From: DATBVX01 sp963695985
GTDB lineage: Bacteria; Pseudomonadota; Gammaproteobacteria; Steroidobacterales; Steroidobacteraceae
Length of the DNA stretch: 64,000 bases
Assembly: GCA_963695985.1 (NCBI GenBank)
Contig: CAVOIC010000009.1
Span: 1 to 64,000 of the forward strand
Direction of reading: 5' to 3'
Shown here: piece after piece, positions 56,362 to 64,000 of the stretch
Layout: each line of letters opens with the position of its first letter
How positions within the stretch are numbered: the stretch's first letter is position 1
Position numbers and translations under genes: made by a program
The notes under the pieces: model-generated
Told to the model about the DNA's origin: nothing
Databases searched by the model: none
Seen by the model: only the letters and a program-made list of their open reading frames with translations

Positions 56362-57357
56362 TCAGGCTCGCACCTGGTTCAACCAGGGCATGCGCGCTCG
56401 CAACGCGGACCCGACCTTCTCGATCGGATGGTCGAGATCGGCTTGCAGCAGGCGCCGGTACTCACGGCGGCCGGCCTTGTTCTCCGCGATCCACTGGCGC
56501 GCGAAGCGGCCGCTACGGATTTCCTTGAGGACCTTCTGCATTTCCTTCTTGACGCGTTCGTTGATGATGCGCGGACCGCGCGTGAGATCGCCGTACTTGG
56601 CGGTCTCGCTGATATAGCGATGCATCTTCTCCAGGCCGCCCTCGTGCAGCAGGTCGACGATCAATTTGAGCTCGTGCAGGCATTCGTAATAAGCGACCTC
56701 CGGCTGGTACCCGGCCTCCACCAGGGTCTCGAAGCCCTTCACGACCAGCTCCGTGGCGCCGCCACACAGCACCGACTGCTCGCCGAACAAGTCGGTTTCG
56801 GTTTCTTCTGCGAATGTGGTCTCGAGTACTCCACCCCTCGTACCGCCGATGCCGTGCGCGTAGGCGAGGGCTTTTTCCTTGGCCTTGCCGCTGCTGTCCT
56901 GGGCCACGGCGATGAGACACGGCACGCCACGTCCCTGTTGAAACTGCCGGCGCACGAGATCCCCGGGGCCCTTGGGCGCGATCAGCACGACATCGAGGTC
57001 CTTGCGGGGCTTGATCTGGCGGAAGTGGATGTTGAAGCCGTGCGCGAAGAGGAGCGTCGCGCCGGGCTTCAGGGCACGTTTGATGTCGTTGTAGAGCTCT
57101 TGCTGTGCGAGGTCGGGCACCAGCATGGCGACGAGATCGGCGCCCCGGACTGCATCGAGAGGCTCGGCCACCTTGAGGCCGTCCTTCTTTGCCTTCTTCG
57201 AGCTCGCCCCGGCCTTGCGCACGCCGACGGTCACGTCGTGGCCGCTGTCCTTCAGGTTGAGTGCATGCGCGCGTCCCTGGCTGCCGTAGCCAAGAATCGC
57301 GATGCGCGCACCTTTCAGCGCTCGCTTGTTGACGTCTTTGCTCGAATACAATCGCAT
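56362..57357 (-). CDS. ilvC: Ketol-acid reductoisomerase, class I
   Basis: This 331-residue enzyme isomerises and reduces acetolactate or acetohydroxybutyrate. The N-terminal Rossmann fold has AILGYGSQGRAHALNL; AHGFNIHF follows, and the C-terminal knotted domain has ETFAEETETDLFGEQ-like TDLFGEQSVLCGG and the metal-binding Glu segment AYYECLHELKLI. Length fits class I. ATG 57357 follows GGGGAG seven bases upstream. It is the first structural gene after the leucine-rich leader and terminator. Confidence 0.95.
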   Translation of the reverse strand: MRLYSSKDVNKRALKGARIAILGYGSQGRAHALNLKDSGHDVTVGVRKAGASSKKAKKDGLKVAEPLDAVRGADLVAMLVPDLAQQELYNDIKRALKPGATLLFAHGFNIHFRQIKPRKDLDVVLIAPKGPGDLVRRQFQQGRGVPCLIAVAQDSSGKAKEKALAYAHGIGGTRGGVLETTFAEETETDLFGEQSVLCGGATELVVKGFETLVEAGYQPEVAYYECLHELKLIVDLLHEGGLEKMHRYISETAKYGDLTRGPRIINERVKKEMQKVLKEIRSGRFARQWIAENKAGRREYRRLLQADLDHPIEKVGSALRARMPWLNQVRA

Positions 57358-57408
57358 GAGCTCACTCCCCTTGATCAACTTCGATGCCAATCCGATATGC
57401 GGCCGGCC

Positions 57409-57448
57409 CAAAAAAGAAACCCCGCCTCGGCGTTGCCGGTGCGGGGTT
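57409..57448 (-). terminator. Attenuator terminator of the ilv-leu operon
   Basis: On the minus strand AACCCCGC (57448-57441) pairs exactly with GCGGGGTT (57425-57418) across a GC-rich loop, and TTCTTTTTT follows at once. It sits between the leader peptide stop and ilvC, with no coding function. It is a strong intrinsic terminator positioned to be controlled by translation of the leader. Confidence 0.88.
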
Positions 57449-57475
57449 CCTTGAGATACGCCTTTGGACAGTTCC

Positions 57476-57616
57476 TCAGGCCAGGGCCCCGCACCTCCGT
57501 GCCAGCAGCAGGCCAATCAGAGACAGCAGCAGGTTCGCGGAGGCGTCGTGACACGCCGCCGACGCACTCGGGCGGGTGGTCACAGACACTGCGGCGGTCA
57601 AGCTTCTATTCGTCAT
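57476..57616 (-). CDS. Leucine-rich leader peptide of the ilv-leu operon
   Basis: This 46-residue frame, from ATG 57616 to TGA 57476, encodes MTNRSLTAAV at its start and NLLLSLIGLLLARR near its end: eight of fourteen residues around the control region are Leu or Ile. This is the pattern of ilv/leu leader peptides, where ribosome stalling at scarce leucyl-tRNA prevents the downstream terminator from forming. It lies 119 bases before ilvC, with the terminator between. Name unassigned; comparable leaders are ilvL or leuL. Confidence 0.85.
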   Translation of the reverse strand: MTNRSLTAAVSVTTRPSASAACHDASANLLLSLIGLLLARRCGALA

Positions 57617-57646
57617 TGGCACTGAGAAATTATCGAGTTGCGACCG

Positions 57647-57676
57647 ATAGGAGCACAGGGATCGAGGCGTTGTCAA
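57647..57676 (-). promoter_or_regulatory. Promoter of the ilv-leu leader
   Basis: On the minus strand a consensus -35 box TTGACA (57676-57671) is followed after 18 bases by TCCTAT (57652-57647), a weak -10. The start of transcription would fall about 23-25 bases before the leader ATG. No other good promoter is seen between the leader and the divergent aminopeptidase. Confidence 0.55.
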
Positions 57677-57751
57677 CCGCGACTGGTCGGCCGAGCGCCA
57701 CCGCGTTCGATGCGCCGGTGCGAATTCTGTAAGCTTGTCGGCGCCGACCCG

Positions 57752-59176
57752 ATGACTCCTCTCCAAATGCCCGCGCTGCTCCCGCATTCCGCTGCCGAAC
57801 CGGCTGCCCTGCCGCTGTGGCTGGTGAGCGAATGCACACTGGGGTCGTGGCTGGAGACCCAGCCACCGCGCTGTGCCCAGTGGGCGAGAGACAGCGGCTT
57901 CAAGGCGGAGCGCCACCGCACGCTGTTGCTGCCGGATGCAGAAGGCAAAGTAGCCGGCGCTGCACTGGGTCTGGGACGTCTCGGCGACCTCGCTGACCTC
58001 AGCCTTTGGCACGTGGCCGGATTGACTGACCGCTTGCCGTCCGCCGATTTTCGTTGCATGAGCGAGCTGCCGGACCGAGCGGCGAATCAGCTCGCGTTGG
58101 GCTATCTCTATGGCCAGTACCGGTATGACCACTACCGCCGCTCCGTCACCTCAGTTCCGCTCGCAGCGCGCCTGATTGCTCCGGCGAACTGCGACACCGC
58201 GCATGTCGAACGCACGCATCGGGCGATTTCCTGGGCGCGCGACCTGATCAACGCGCCGGCGAATGACCTGGGTCCGCCCGAGCTGGCGGCCGAAGCGGTA
58301 CAGCTCGCGCAGGAATTCGACGCGGCGCATCGCGTCATCACCGGTGCGGAGCTGCTCGAACAGAACTACCCGCTGATCCATGCAGTCGGGCGCGCCAGCA
58401 GCCGACCGCCTTGCCTCATCGATCTGTCCTGGGGAGACCGCGGGCCACGCATCGCGCTGGTCGGCAAGGGCGTGTGCTTCGACAGCGGGGGCCTCGATCT
58501 GAAGAATGCACAAGCAATGCTGCTGATGAAGAAAGACATGGGCGGGGCAGCCTGCGTGCTGGCGCTGACGCGCATGGTCATGGAAGCGCAGCTGCCGGTC
58601 CGTTTGCGCGTATTGATACCCGCGGTGGAGAACAGCGTCAGCGCCGATGCGTACCGGCCCGGCGACGTGGTGGCGACTCGCAAAGGCTTCACGGTGGAGA
58701 TCGGCAACACAGACGCGGAAGGACGACTGGTGCTGGCCGATGCGATCACGGCAGCCGACTCGGATTCGCCCGATCTGCTGATCGACCTGGCGACTCTGAC
58801 CGGCGCTGCTCGTGTAGCGCTCGGACCGGAGCTCCCGGCGCTGTACAGCACCGATGAGTCACTGTGCGCGGAGCTGGTGCGTCACGGTCGCGAACAACAC
58901 GATCCCCTGTGGCCGATGCCTTTGTGGACGCCGTACGAGGATGATCTGGCGAGCAAGGTCGCCGATTTCGGCAACGCGTCGGCATCGACATTTGCGGGGT
59001 CGGTGATCGGGGCGCTGTTCCTCAGGCGCTTCGTGTCGGATCGCACGAAGTGGCTGCACCTGGATCTGTACGCGTGGAATCCGAAAGAGCGTCCCGGCAG
59101 GCCGCTGGGCGCGGAGGCGCAGACGGTGCGTGCGCTCTTTGCTCTGATCGAGGAACGCAGCCGCGCGCGCGGCTGA
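57752..59176 (+). CDS. M17-family leucyl aminopeptidase
   Basis: This 474-residue enzyme of the M17 family removes N-terminal residues from peptides. The C-terminal catalytic domain has VGKGVCFDSGGLDLK (metal and lysine ligands), KKDMGGAA, NTDAEGRLVLADAI and FAGSVIGALFLRRF. The N-terminal domain is shorter than in PepA. ATG 57752 follows a GC-rich tract; an earlier frame extension has no ribosome site. Divergent from the ilv-leu leader; it may recycle peptide-derived amino acids. Confidence 0.88.
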   Translation: MTPLQMPALLPHSAAEPAALPLWLVSECTLGSWLETQPPRCAQWARDSGFKAERHRTLLLPDAEGKVAGAALGLGRLGDLADLSLWHVAGLTDRLPSADFRCMSELPDRAANQLALGYLYGQYRYDHYRRSVTSVPLAARLIAPANCDTAHVERTHRAISWARDLINAPANDLGPPELAAEAVQLAQEFDAAHRVITGAELLEQNYPLIHAVGRASSRPPCLIDLSWGDRGPRIALVGKGVCFDSGGLDLKNAQAMLLMKKDMGGAACVLALTRMVMEAQLPVRLRVLIPAVENSVSADAYRPGDVVATRKGFTVEIGNTDAEGRLVLADAITAADSDSPDLLIDLATLTGAARVALGPELPALYSTDESLCAELVRHGREQHDPLWPMPLWTPYEDDLASKVADFGNASASTFAGSVIGALFLRRFVSDRTKWLHLDLYAWNPKERPGRPLGAEAQTVRALFALIEERSRARG

Positions 59177-59183
59177 GGGCGGC

Positions 59184-60062
59184 ATGCTGGTCATCGCGCG
59201 GCGCGATCTCGCGTTTCTCGTTCTCATCAATCTGATCTGGGGCCTGAACTACATCGCGAGCAAGATCGGCGTCAGTCAGGTCCAGCCGCTGATTTTCACC
59301 ACGCTGCGCTTTGCCTGCATAGCGCTGATCCTTGCACCGTTCATCCGCTGGCATCGCGGCAAGATGGGTTCGCTCGTGGTTGCGGCCGTCTTTGCGGGCG
59401 CTCTGCATTTCTCCCTGCTCCTGGTCGGATTGCAGCTGGCCGAGACTGTCTCGACCGTTGCCATCGCCGGTCAGCTGGGGGTGCCGTTCGCGACGCTCAT
59501 GTCCATCGTGCTCCTGGGCGAGGTGGTGCGCTGGCGTCGCTGGCTCGGCATTCTGCTGTCCTTTTCCGGCGTCATGGTGATGGGGCTCGATCCGCAGGTG
59601 TTCCACTTCTGGCAGGGACTCGCCTGTGTGGTTCTGTCGGCGTTGTTCGGCTCACTGGGCCTCGTGGCCGTGAAGAGGTTGCCGGAGATTCGGCCCCTCG
59701 AGCTGCAGGCCTGGTTCGCGCTCATCAGCGCTCCGCTGATTCTCGTTTTCAGCCTGATCTTTGAGTCCGGTCAGCTCGCGGCCGTTCGCGACGCCCACTG
59801 GAGCGCCTGGGGGGCGCTGGCGTTCAATGTGCTCGGCGCCAGCCTGCTCGCCCACACCGGGTATTTCTTTCTCATACACCGTTACCCCGTGACCAGCGTG
59901 TCGCCCCTGACGGTGCTCTCGCCGCTGTTCGGGGTATTCTTCGGCGTGACGCTGCTCGGCGACCAGTTGACCGCCAGGATCATTGCCGGCGGCGTGATGA
60001 CGCTGACCGGAGTGTTGATCGTAGCAATGCGTGAGAAGCAGATCGCCGACACGGGTTCTTGA
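59184..60062 (+). CDS. EamA-family (DMT) transporter
   Basis: This 292-residue inner-membrane protein has ten predicted helices in two EamA repeats, the first with LINLIWGLNYIASK and the second with LLAHTGYFFLIHRYPVTSVSPLTVLSPLFGVFFG. Such proteins often export amino acids or other metabolites. It starts seven bases after the aminopeptidase stop and is 24 bases before ilvD, so the three are likely co-transcribed. The substrate is unknown. Confidence 0.85.
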   Translation: MLVIARRDLAFLVLINLIWGLNYIASKIGVSQVQPLIFTTLRFACIALILAPFIRWHRGKMGSLVVAAVFAGALHFSLLLVGLQLAETVSTVAIAGQLGVPFATLMSIVLLGEVVRWRRWLGILLSFSGVMVMGLDPQVFHFWQGLACVVLSALFGSLGLVAVKRLPEIRPLELQAWFALISAPLILVFSLIFESGQLAAVRDAHWSAWGALAFNVLGASLLAHTGYFFLIHRYPVTSVSPLTVLSPLFGVFFGVTLLGDQLTARIIAGGVMTLTGVLIVAMREKQIADTGS

Positions 60063-60086
60063 AATCCGATCGGGTGGGCAGCAGAC

Positions 60087-61814
60087 GTGAAACAGAAGAA
60101 TCGCAAGGGTGTGAGAGCGGGGGATGCGGTCAACGATCCGCGTCGCTATTCGCGCGTGGTGGTGGAGGGCGTCACGCAGGCGCCGGCACGCGCCATGCTG
60201 CGTGCCGTCGGTTTCGCCGACGCCGATTTCGGCAAGCCGCAGGTAGGTATCGCTTCGACTTGGAGCATGATGACCCCGTGCAACATGCACATCGATCGCC
60301 TGGCGAACCTCGCGGCACAGGCCGTGGACGCCGCCGGCGGCAAGAGCGTTCTGTTCGGCACCATCACCGTCTCGGACGGCATTTCGATGGGCACGCCCGG
60401 CATGCGCTACTCCCTGGTATCGCGCGAAGTCATCGCGGATTCGATCGAGACTGCGGTGGGGGCGGAAGGCTTCGATGGCGTCGTCGCTATCGGCGGCTGC
60501 GACAAGAACATGCCGGGATGCCTGATGGCGCTCGCGCGCCTGAATCGGCCCTCGGTCTTCGTTTATGGCGGGACCATACGGCCGGGAGCACAGCGGCGCG
60601 ACATCGTCGCCGTGTTCGAAGCCGTCGGCGGGCATGCGAGCGGCCGCGTGTCGGACGCCGAACTGCTGGAAGTGGAGCGCACCGCGATTCCAGGACCGGG
60701 GAGCTGCGGCGGCATGTACACCGCCAACACGATGGCATCGGCCATCGAAGCGCTCGGCATGAGCCTGCCGAACAGCTCGGCGCAGGAGGCTGAATCCGAA
60801 AACAAGCGCGCCGACTGCCGGCAGGCTGGCGCAGCGGTCATGGGCCTCATCGGCAAGGGCATCCGCCCTTCGGACATCATGACGCGCGCAGCCTTCGAGA
60901 ATGCAATCACCGCCGTGATCGCGCTCGGTGGATCGACCAACGCGGTCCTGCATCTCCTGGCCATGGCCCATGCCGCGCGGGTGCGCCTTTCGCTCGATGA
61001 CTTCACACGCATCGGCAGGCGCGTACCGGTACTTGCGGACCTCAAGCCGAGCGGCCGCTACCTGATGTCCGAGCTGATCGCCATCGGCGGCATCCGTCCG
61101 CTCCTGAAGACGCTCCTCACACAAGGACTGTTGCACGGTGACTGTATGACCGTGAGCGGACGCACCATGGCGGAAAATCTCGCGGCGGTTGCGCCGTATC
61201 CGCCGGGACAGGATGTGGTTCGTCCCTTCCATGCCCCGATCAAGAAGGAGAGTCACCTGGTCATCCTGCGGGGCAACCTCGCGCCCGAGGGCGCCGTGGC
61301 CAAGATCAGTGGCAAGGAAGGCTCGTTCTTTGCGGGCACGGCGCGCGTGTTCGATGCGGAAGAGCAGGCCTTGCAGGCAATCCTCGACGGAGCCGTGCGC
61401 GCCGGAGATGTGATCGTGATCCGCTACGAGGGGCCGAAAGGCGGGCCGGGCATGCGCGAGATGCTCAGCCCCACTAGCGCGATCATGGGCAAGGGACTGG
61501 GAGACAAGGTCGCCCTCATCACCGATGGCCGGTTCTCGGGAGGGAGCCACGGATTCGTGGTCGGCCATGTATCGCCGGAGGCGGCCGTGGGCGGGCCGAT
61601 TGCCCTGGTGCGTAGCGGCGACCGGATCCTGATCGACGCGCGCAAGCGCACCCTGACGCTGGAGGTCGGCCCTCGCGAGCTCGCCCGTCGGCGCCGGGCG
61701 TGGCGGGCACCCCGGCCCAGAGCGACCCGTGGGGTGCTCGCAAAATATGCGGCGAATGTCGGCAGTGCGACCTTCGGCGCCGTCACTGATCCCGCGCCGG
61801 CGCGCACACGCTAG
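60087..61814 (+). CDS. ilvD: Dihydroxy-acid dehydratase
   Basis: This 575-residue iron-sulfur enzyme dehydrates dihydroxy-acids in Ile and Val synthesis. Cluster Cys residues are in TPCNMHIDRLA, GGCDKNMPGCLMA and GPGSCGGMYTANTM; GGSTNAVLHLLA and FSGGSHGFVVGHVSPEA are also conserved. It begins at GTG 60087. It supplies the step after IlvC, though it is encoded on the opposite strand and outside the attenuated operon, so its control is separate. Confidence 0.93.
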   Translation: MKQKNRKGVRAGDAVNDPRRYSRVVVEGVTQAPARAMLRAVGFADADFGKPQVGIASTWSMMTPCNMHIDRLANLAAQAVDAAGGKSVLFGTITVSDGISMGTPGMRYSLVSREVIADSIETAVGAEGFDGVVAIGGCDKNMPGCLMALARLNRPSVFVYGGTIRPGAQRRDIVAVFEAVGGHASGRVSDAELLEVERTAIPGPGSCGGMYTANTMASAIEALGMSLPNSSAQEAESENKRADCRQAGAAVMGLIGKGIRPSDIMTRAAFENAITAVIALGGSTNAVLHLLAMAHAARVRLSLDDFTRIGRRVPVLADLKPSGRYLMSELIAIGGIRPLLKTLLTQGLLHGDCMTVSGRTMAENLAAVAPYPPGQDVVRPFHAPIKKESHLVILRGNLAPEGAVAKISGKEGSFFAGTARVFDAEEQALQAILDGAVRAGDVIVIRYEGPKGGPGMREMLSPTSAIMGKGLGDKVALITDGRFSGGSHGFVVGHVSPEAAVGGPIALVRSGDRILIDARKRTLTLEVGPRELARRRRAWRAPRPRATRGVLAKYAANVGSATFGAVTDPAPARTR

Positions 61815-62342
61815 TACGAAGGGCCTCGAACTTTTAACAACAGTCGCGCTCCGGCGGCGGAAAAGCCTACAGGCTAGTTGTTGCTTTGCAACATCACCGC
61901 TGCACGGCTCGAAAGCCAACCGTTCTGGGAATCAACAGCGGGCGAGCTCCGCCTAACCACTCATCGGCCCGGTGCGCGTTTCAACTTAAGGTGAAAAACA
62001 TGAGAACGCACACTTATGTCCTCGATTCGACCGACAGCGAACTGGTTGTCTTGTACGAATGGTCCGGGTAGAGTTCAGCCCGCGAATGCGCCGGGCGATT
62101 CATTACTAAAGAGCCATGGCGAGAGCGTCCTGACTAAGCGAAGGCCGAGGGGGAGCGGCCTGGAAAGAAGCTGGCGGGCCCAGGTCAAACGCGGATGCGA
62201 ACTCACAGCGAATTCGCCTCGCAGCTGGGAACTCCCTTCGAGGCACTTACTCTTCGATTGTAGAGACAGCTGGAAGATTGAACCGTATACGTCGGCGCCG
62301 GCAGCGGCATCGGCTCGGACCTCAACGTAAACATCCACCGCT
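61815..62342 (+). promoter_or_regulatory. 528-base gap before tonB
   Basis: No recognised gene lies here. Near 61861-61890 are small perfect hairpins (AGCC-TACA-GGCT and GTTGC-TTT-GCAAC). A 23-codon frame at 62000-62071 (MRTHTYVLDSTD...) follows AAGGTG but matches nothing I know, and its frame has no clear continuation. I see no tRNA, riboswitch core or Fur-type palindrome. Presumably it holds the tonB-exbB-exbD promoter. Confidence 0.35.
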
Positions 62343-62978
62343 ATGGCATACGCCCCGGAATCACCATTTTCATCGCGCCGCCTGACCGCAATTTTTTTGG
62401 TTGTGATCCTGCACGTGGTTCTCCTGTACGGCTTGAAGAACGGCCTCGCCCGGACGGCCATGGAGCTCATCACCGGTCCCGTCGAAGTGAAGATGATCGA
62501 CGAGATCTTGCCGGAGGATAAGGAGCCTCCGCCGCCCCCGCCAAAGCTGGAGACGCCGCCACCGTTCGTGCCGCCGCCCGAGATCGCCATCGATATTCCA
62601 GCCGACGCTCCTGCGCCTACGACTGCCATCAGCGTTGCCACCAACGTCCGACCGACGGCACCGCCGCCGATGGCGCCAGCCTCGACCGGGCACACGCCGC
62701 CGCGTTCGGATCCGAGGCGCCCGCTGGCGCAGCCCGAGTACCCGCCGACGGCCCGCCGTCTCGGCCAGGAAGGCACGGTCGTGCTGCTGATCTATGTGCA
62801 GACCGACGGCCGCGTCGCTGACGTCAAGGTTCAAAAGAGCAGCGGCTTTGACAAGCTGGATGAAGCCGCGCTCCGAGAGGCCAAGCGTTCCTGGCGCTTC
62901 ATTCCGGCCAAGGAAGGAAGCACCCCGGTGGCCGAATGGGGCCAGTTCGCAGTGACGTTCCGGCTCACCGATCAGTGA
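62343..62978 (+). CDS. tonB: Energy transducer TonB
   Basis: This 211-residue protein has a single N-terminal membrane anchor (about residues 14-32), a Pro-rich periplasmic spacer (PEDKEPPPPPPKLETPPPF region), and a C-terminal TonB domain with PTARRLGQEGTVVLLIYVQTDGRVADVKVQKSSGFDKLDEAAL. It carries energy from ExbB/ExbD to outer-membrane receptors. It is followed by exbB 44 bases later. No ribosome site is seen right before the ATG. Confidence 0.92.
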   Translation: MAYAPESPFSSRRLTAIFLVVILHVVLLYGLKNGLARTAMELITGPVEVKMIDEILPEDKEPPPPPPKLETPPPFVPPPEIAIDIPADAPAPTTAISVATNVRPTAPPPMAPASTGHTPPRSDPRRPLAQPEYPPTARRLGQEGTVVLLIYVQTDGRVADVKVQKSSGFDKLDEAALREAKRSWRFIPAKEGSTPVAEWGQFAVTFRLTDQ

Positions 62979-63022
62979 CGGTTCAACAAGGCTGACATTC
63001 TTCTGAAGAGGACAATTCGTTT

Positions 63023-63781
63023 ATGGAAACTCCCACAACACCAATCGCACCGGAAAGTCCTTATGGTCTCGAGCAGCTCTGGACGCAGGGCGATTTCGTA
63101 GCTAAGGGTACGATGATCCTCCTGCTGCTCATGTCGGCCGTATCCTGGTGGGTCATGATCACCAAGGCCTGGGATCAGCGACGATTGCGCTCGCAGTCGA
63201 AGCAAGCGGAGCGCGACTTCTGGAGTGCGGGAAGCCTCAAGCAGGCCATTGAGACGCTCAAGGGTAAAGACAATGCGTTTCGTGCCATCGCCGAGGACGG
63301 CATGCGTGCGGCCCAGCATCACGAGGGCCGGCTCACCGACCAGGTGGATCTGCACGAGTGGATCAGCCAGGGTCTGCAGCGCTCGCTCGACGGCATCACG
63401 AACTACCTGCAGGGCGGACTGCCGATCCTGGCAACAGTCGGTTCCACCGCACCGTTCGTCGGTCTGTTCGGAACGGTGTGGGGCATCTACCATGCCCTGA
63501 TCGCCATCGGCATTGCTGGGCAGGCGAGCATCGACAAGGTGGCGGGGCCCGTGGGTGAGGCCCTGATCATGACCGCTATGGGCCTGGCGGTCGCCGTGCC
63601 CGCGGTGTTTGGTTACAACGTCCTGTTGCGTCGGAACAAGATCATCATAGAGAAACTGAAGTACTTCGCGACCGACATGCACGCTTACCTGCTGAGCGGC
63701 GCACGGGTCGGTTCCGGCGACGCATCGGCCGTGAAGCCGGGTGCGCGCCCGGTGGGCGCCACGGCCGCGGCGCGCTCTTAA
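63023..63781 (+). CDS. exbB: ExbB/TolQ-family proton channel
   Basis: This 252-residue inner-membrane protein has three helices: one near residues 30-50, and a pair with PILATVGSTAPFVGLFGTVWGIYHAL and EALIMTAMGLAVAVPAVFGYNVL, which is the MotA/TolQ/ExbB core. The N-terminal EQLWTQGDFVAKGTM is typical of ExbB. With ExbD it makes the proton-driven motor for TonB. Preceded by GAGGA spacing and downstream of tonB. Confidence 0.92.
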   Translation: METPTTPIAPESPYGLEQLWTQGDFVAKGTMILLLLMSAVSWWVMITKAWDQRRLRSQSKQAERDFWSAGSLKQAIETLKGKDNAFRAIAEDGMRAAQHHEGRLTDQVDLHEWISQGLQRSLDGITNYLQGGLPILATVGSTAPFVGLFGTVWGIYHALIAIGIAGQASIDKVAGPVGEALIMTAMGLAVAVPAVFGYNVLLRRNKIIIEKLKYFATDMHAYLLSGARVGSGDASAVKPGARPVGATAAARS

Positions 63782-63814
63782 GCGTCGACCGCGCAAACAA
63801 CGGAGGAAGTCGCC

Positions 63815-64000
63815 ATGGCGATGAGCATCGGAGGCACCGAAGAAGGCGCGATGATGGCCGAGATCAATACCACGCCGCTCGTGGACGTGATGCTCGTCCT
63901 CCTCATCATCTTCCTGATCACGGTGCCGGTAATCACCAAAACGATCAGGCTCGATCTGCCTCACGCGGTCAACATTCCGACCGAGACCAAGCCAGAAAAC
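63815..64000 (+). CDS. exbD: ExbD biopolymer transport protein, N-terminal part
   Basis: The visible 62 residues include a single membrane helix with the ExbD motif EINTTPLVDVMLVLLIIFLI, whose Asp is the proton-carrying residue, followed by the start of the periplasmic domain. GGAGGAAG lies seven bases before ATG 63815; ATG 63821 is an alternative. The gene runs off the window end. It completes the tonB-exbB-exbD set. Confidence 0.92.
   Translation, partial: MAMSIGGTEEGAMMAEINTTPLVDVMLVLLIIFLITVPVITKTIRLDLPHAVNIPTETKPEN

Noticed and set aside
59652..61919. Long open frame of 755 codons on the minus strand opposite ilvD
   Set aside because: It mirrors ilvD and the EamA gene, is rich in His, Asp and Arg, and shows no family motif. 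GC-rich codon bias creates such antisense frames.
1..64000. CRISPR arrays, insertion sequences, prophage genes, tRNA or rRNA
   Set aside because: No regular spaced repeats, transposase or integrase motifs, or tRNA/rRNA cores were recognised on either strand.

Overview
The window is about 64 kb of GC-rich chromosome, almost fully coding, from a gammaproteobacterium most like the Xanthomonadales, Nevskiales or Steroidobacterales. This rests on a fused aspartate kinase/diaminopimelate decarboxylase (LysAC), a TrpR-like regulator heading the his operon, metX-metB behind a SAM-I riboswitch, fused HisB and HisIE, and DcaP-type porin and TonB/ExbB/ExbD genes. I see no prophage, insertion sequence, CRISPR array, rRNA or tRNA.

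Layout. 1-6.0 kb: envelope proteins of unknown function (DUF4136, DUF3300, DUF2950, a glycine-zipper protein), a FixL/FixJ-like two-component pair, a lone receiver and a small secreted protein. 6.2-19.2 kb: an amino-acid catabolic block with two AspT-family exchangers, a lipase-like hydrolase, aspartate 4-decarboxylase, secreted asparaginase, a large Orn/Lys/Arg-type decarboxylase, a DcaP porin and a glutaminase with a signal peptide. 19.3-26.9 kb: a DUF3302-HlyD-NodT efflux module, a Ca2+/H+ exchanger, a VIT-like protein, an AI-2E-type permease, a 54-residue membrane protein and a D-lactate dehydrogenase. 27-34.7 kb: a membrane-fused spermidine synthase-like protein, a SAM hydrolase, a PA3496-family protein, LysAC and a DUF4442 protein. 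34.8-39.3 kb: the stress operon prkA-DUF444-spoVR. 39.6-47.0 kb: the complete operon trpR-like-hisGDCBHAF-hisIE. 47.1-49.6 kb: SAM-I riboswitch, metX and metB. 49.6-57.7 kb: ilvC-ilvA-leuA-ilvE-leuC-leuD-leuB behind a leucine-rich leader peptide and terminator. 57.8-61.8 kb: M17 aminopeptidase, EamA exporter and ilvD. 62.3-64 kb: tonB-exbB-exbD, cut by the window end.

How the genes fit together. Secreted asparaginase and glutaminase would make aspartate, glutamate and ammonia in the periplasm. AspT exchangers plus AsdA would turn aspartate into exported alanine and CO2, using up a cytoplasmic proton. This is a plausible proton-motive or acid-resistance cycle fed through the DcaP porin (inference). 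The second half is amino-acid biosynthesis (Lys, His, Met, Ile/Val/Leu), with three separate control devices visible: a repressor site, a riboswitch and an attenuator.

Caveat. Ten genes carry 19 apparent frameshifts, 18 of them consistent with one extra base, usually in a short homopolymer. LysAC alone has six. Removing one base per site restores family-typical lengths (LeuC 467 aa, LysAC 862 aa), so I read these as sequencing or assembly errors. Those genes are annotated full length with the break points stated.
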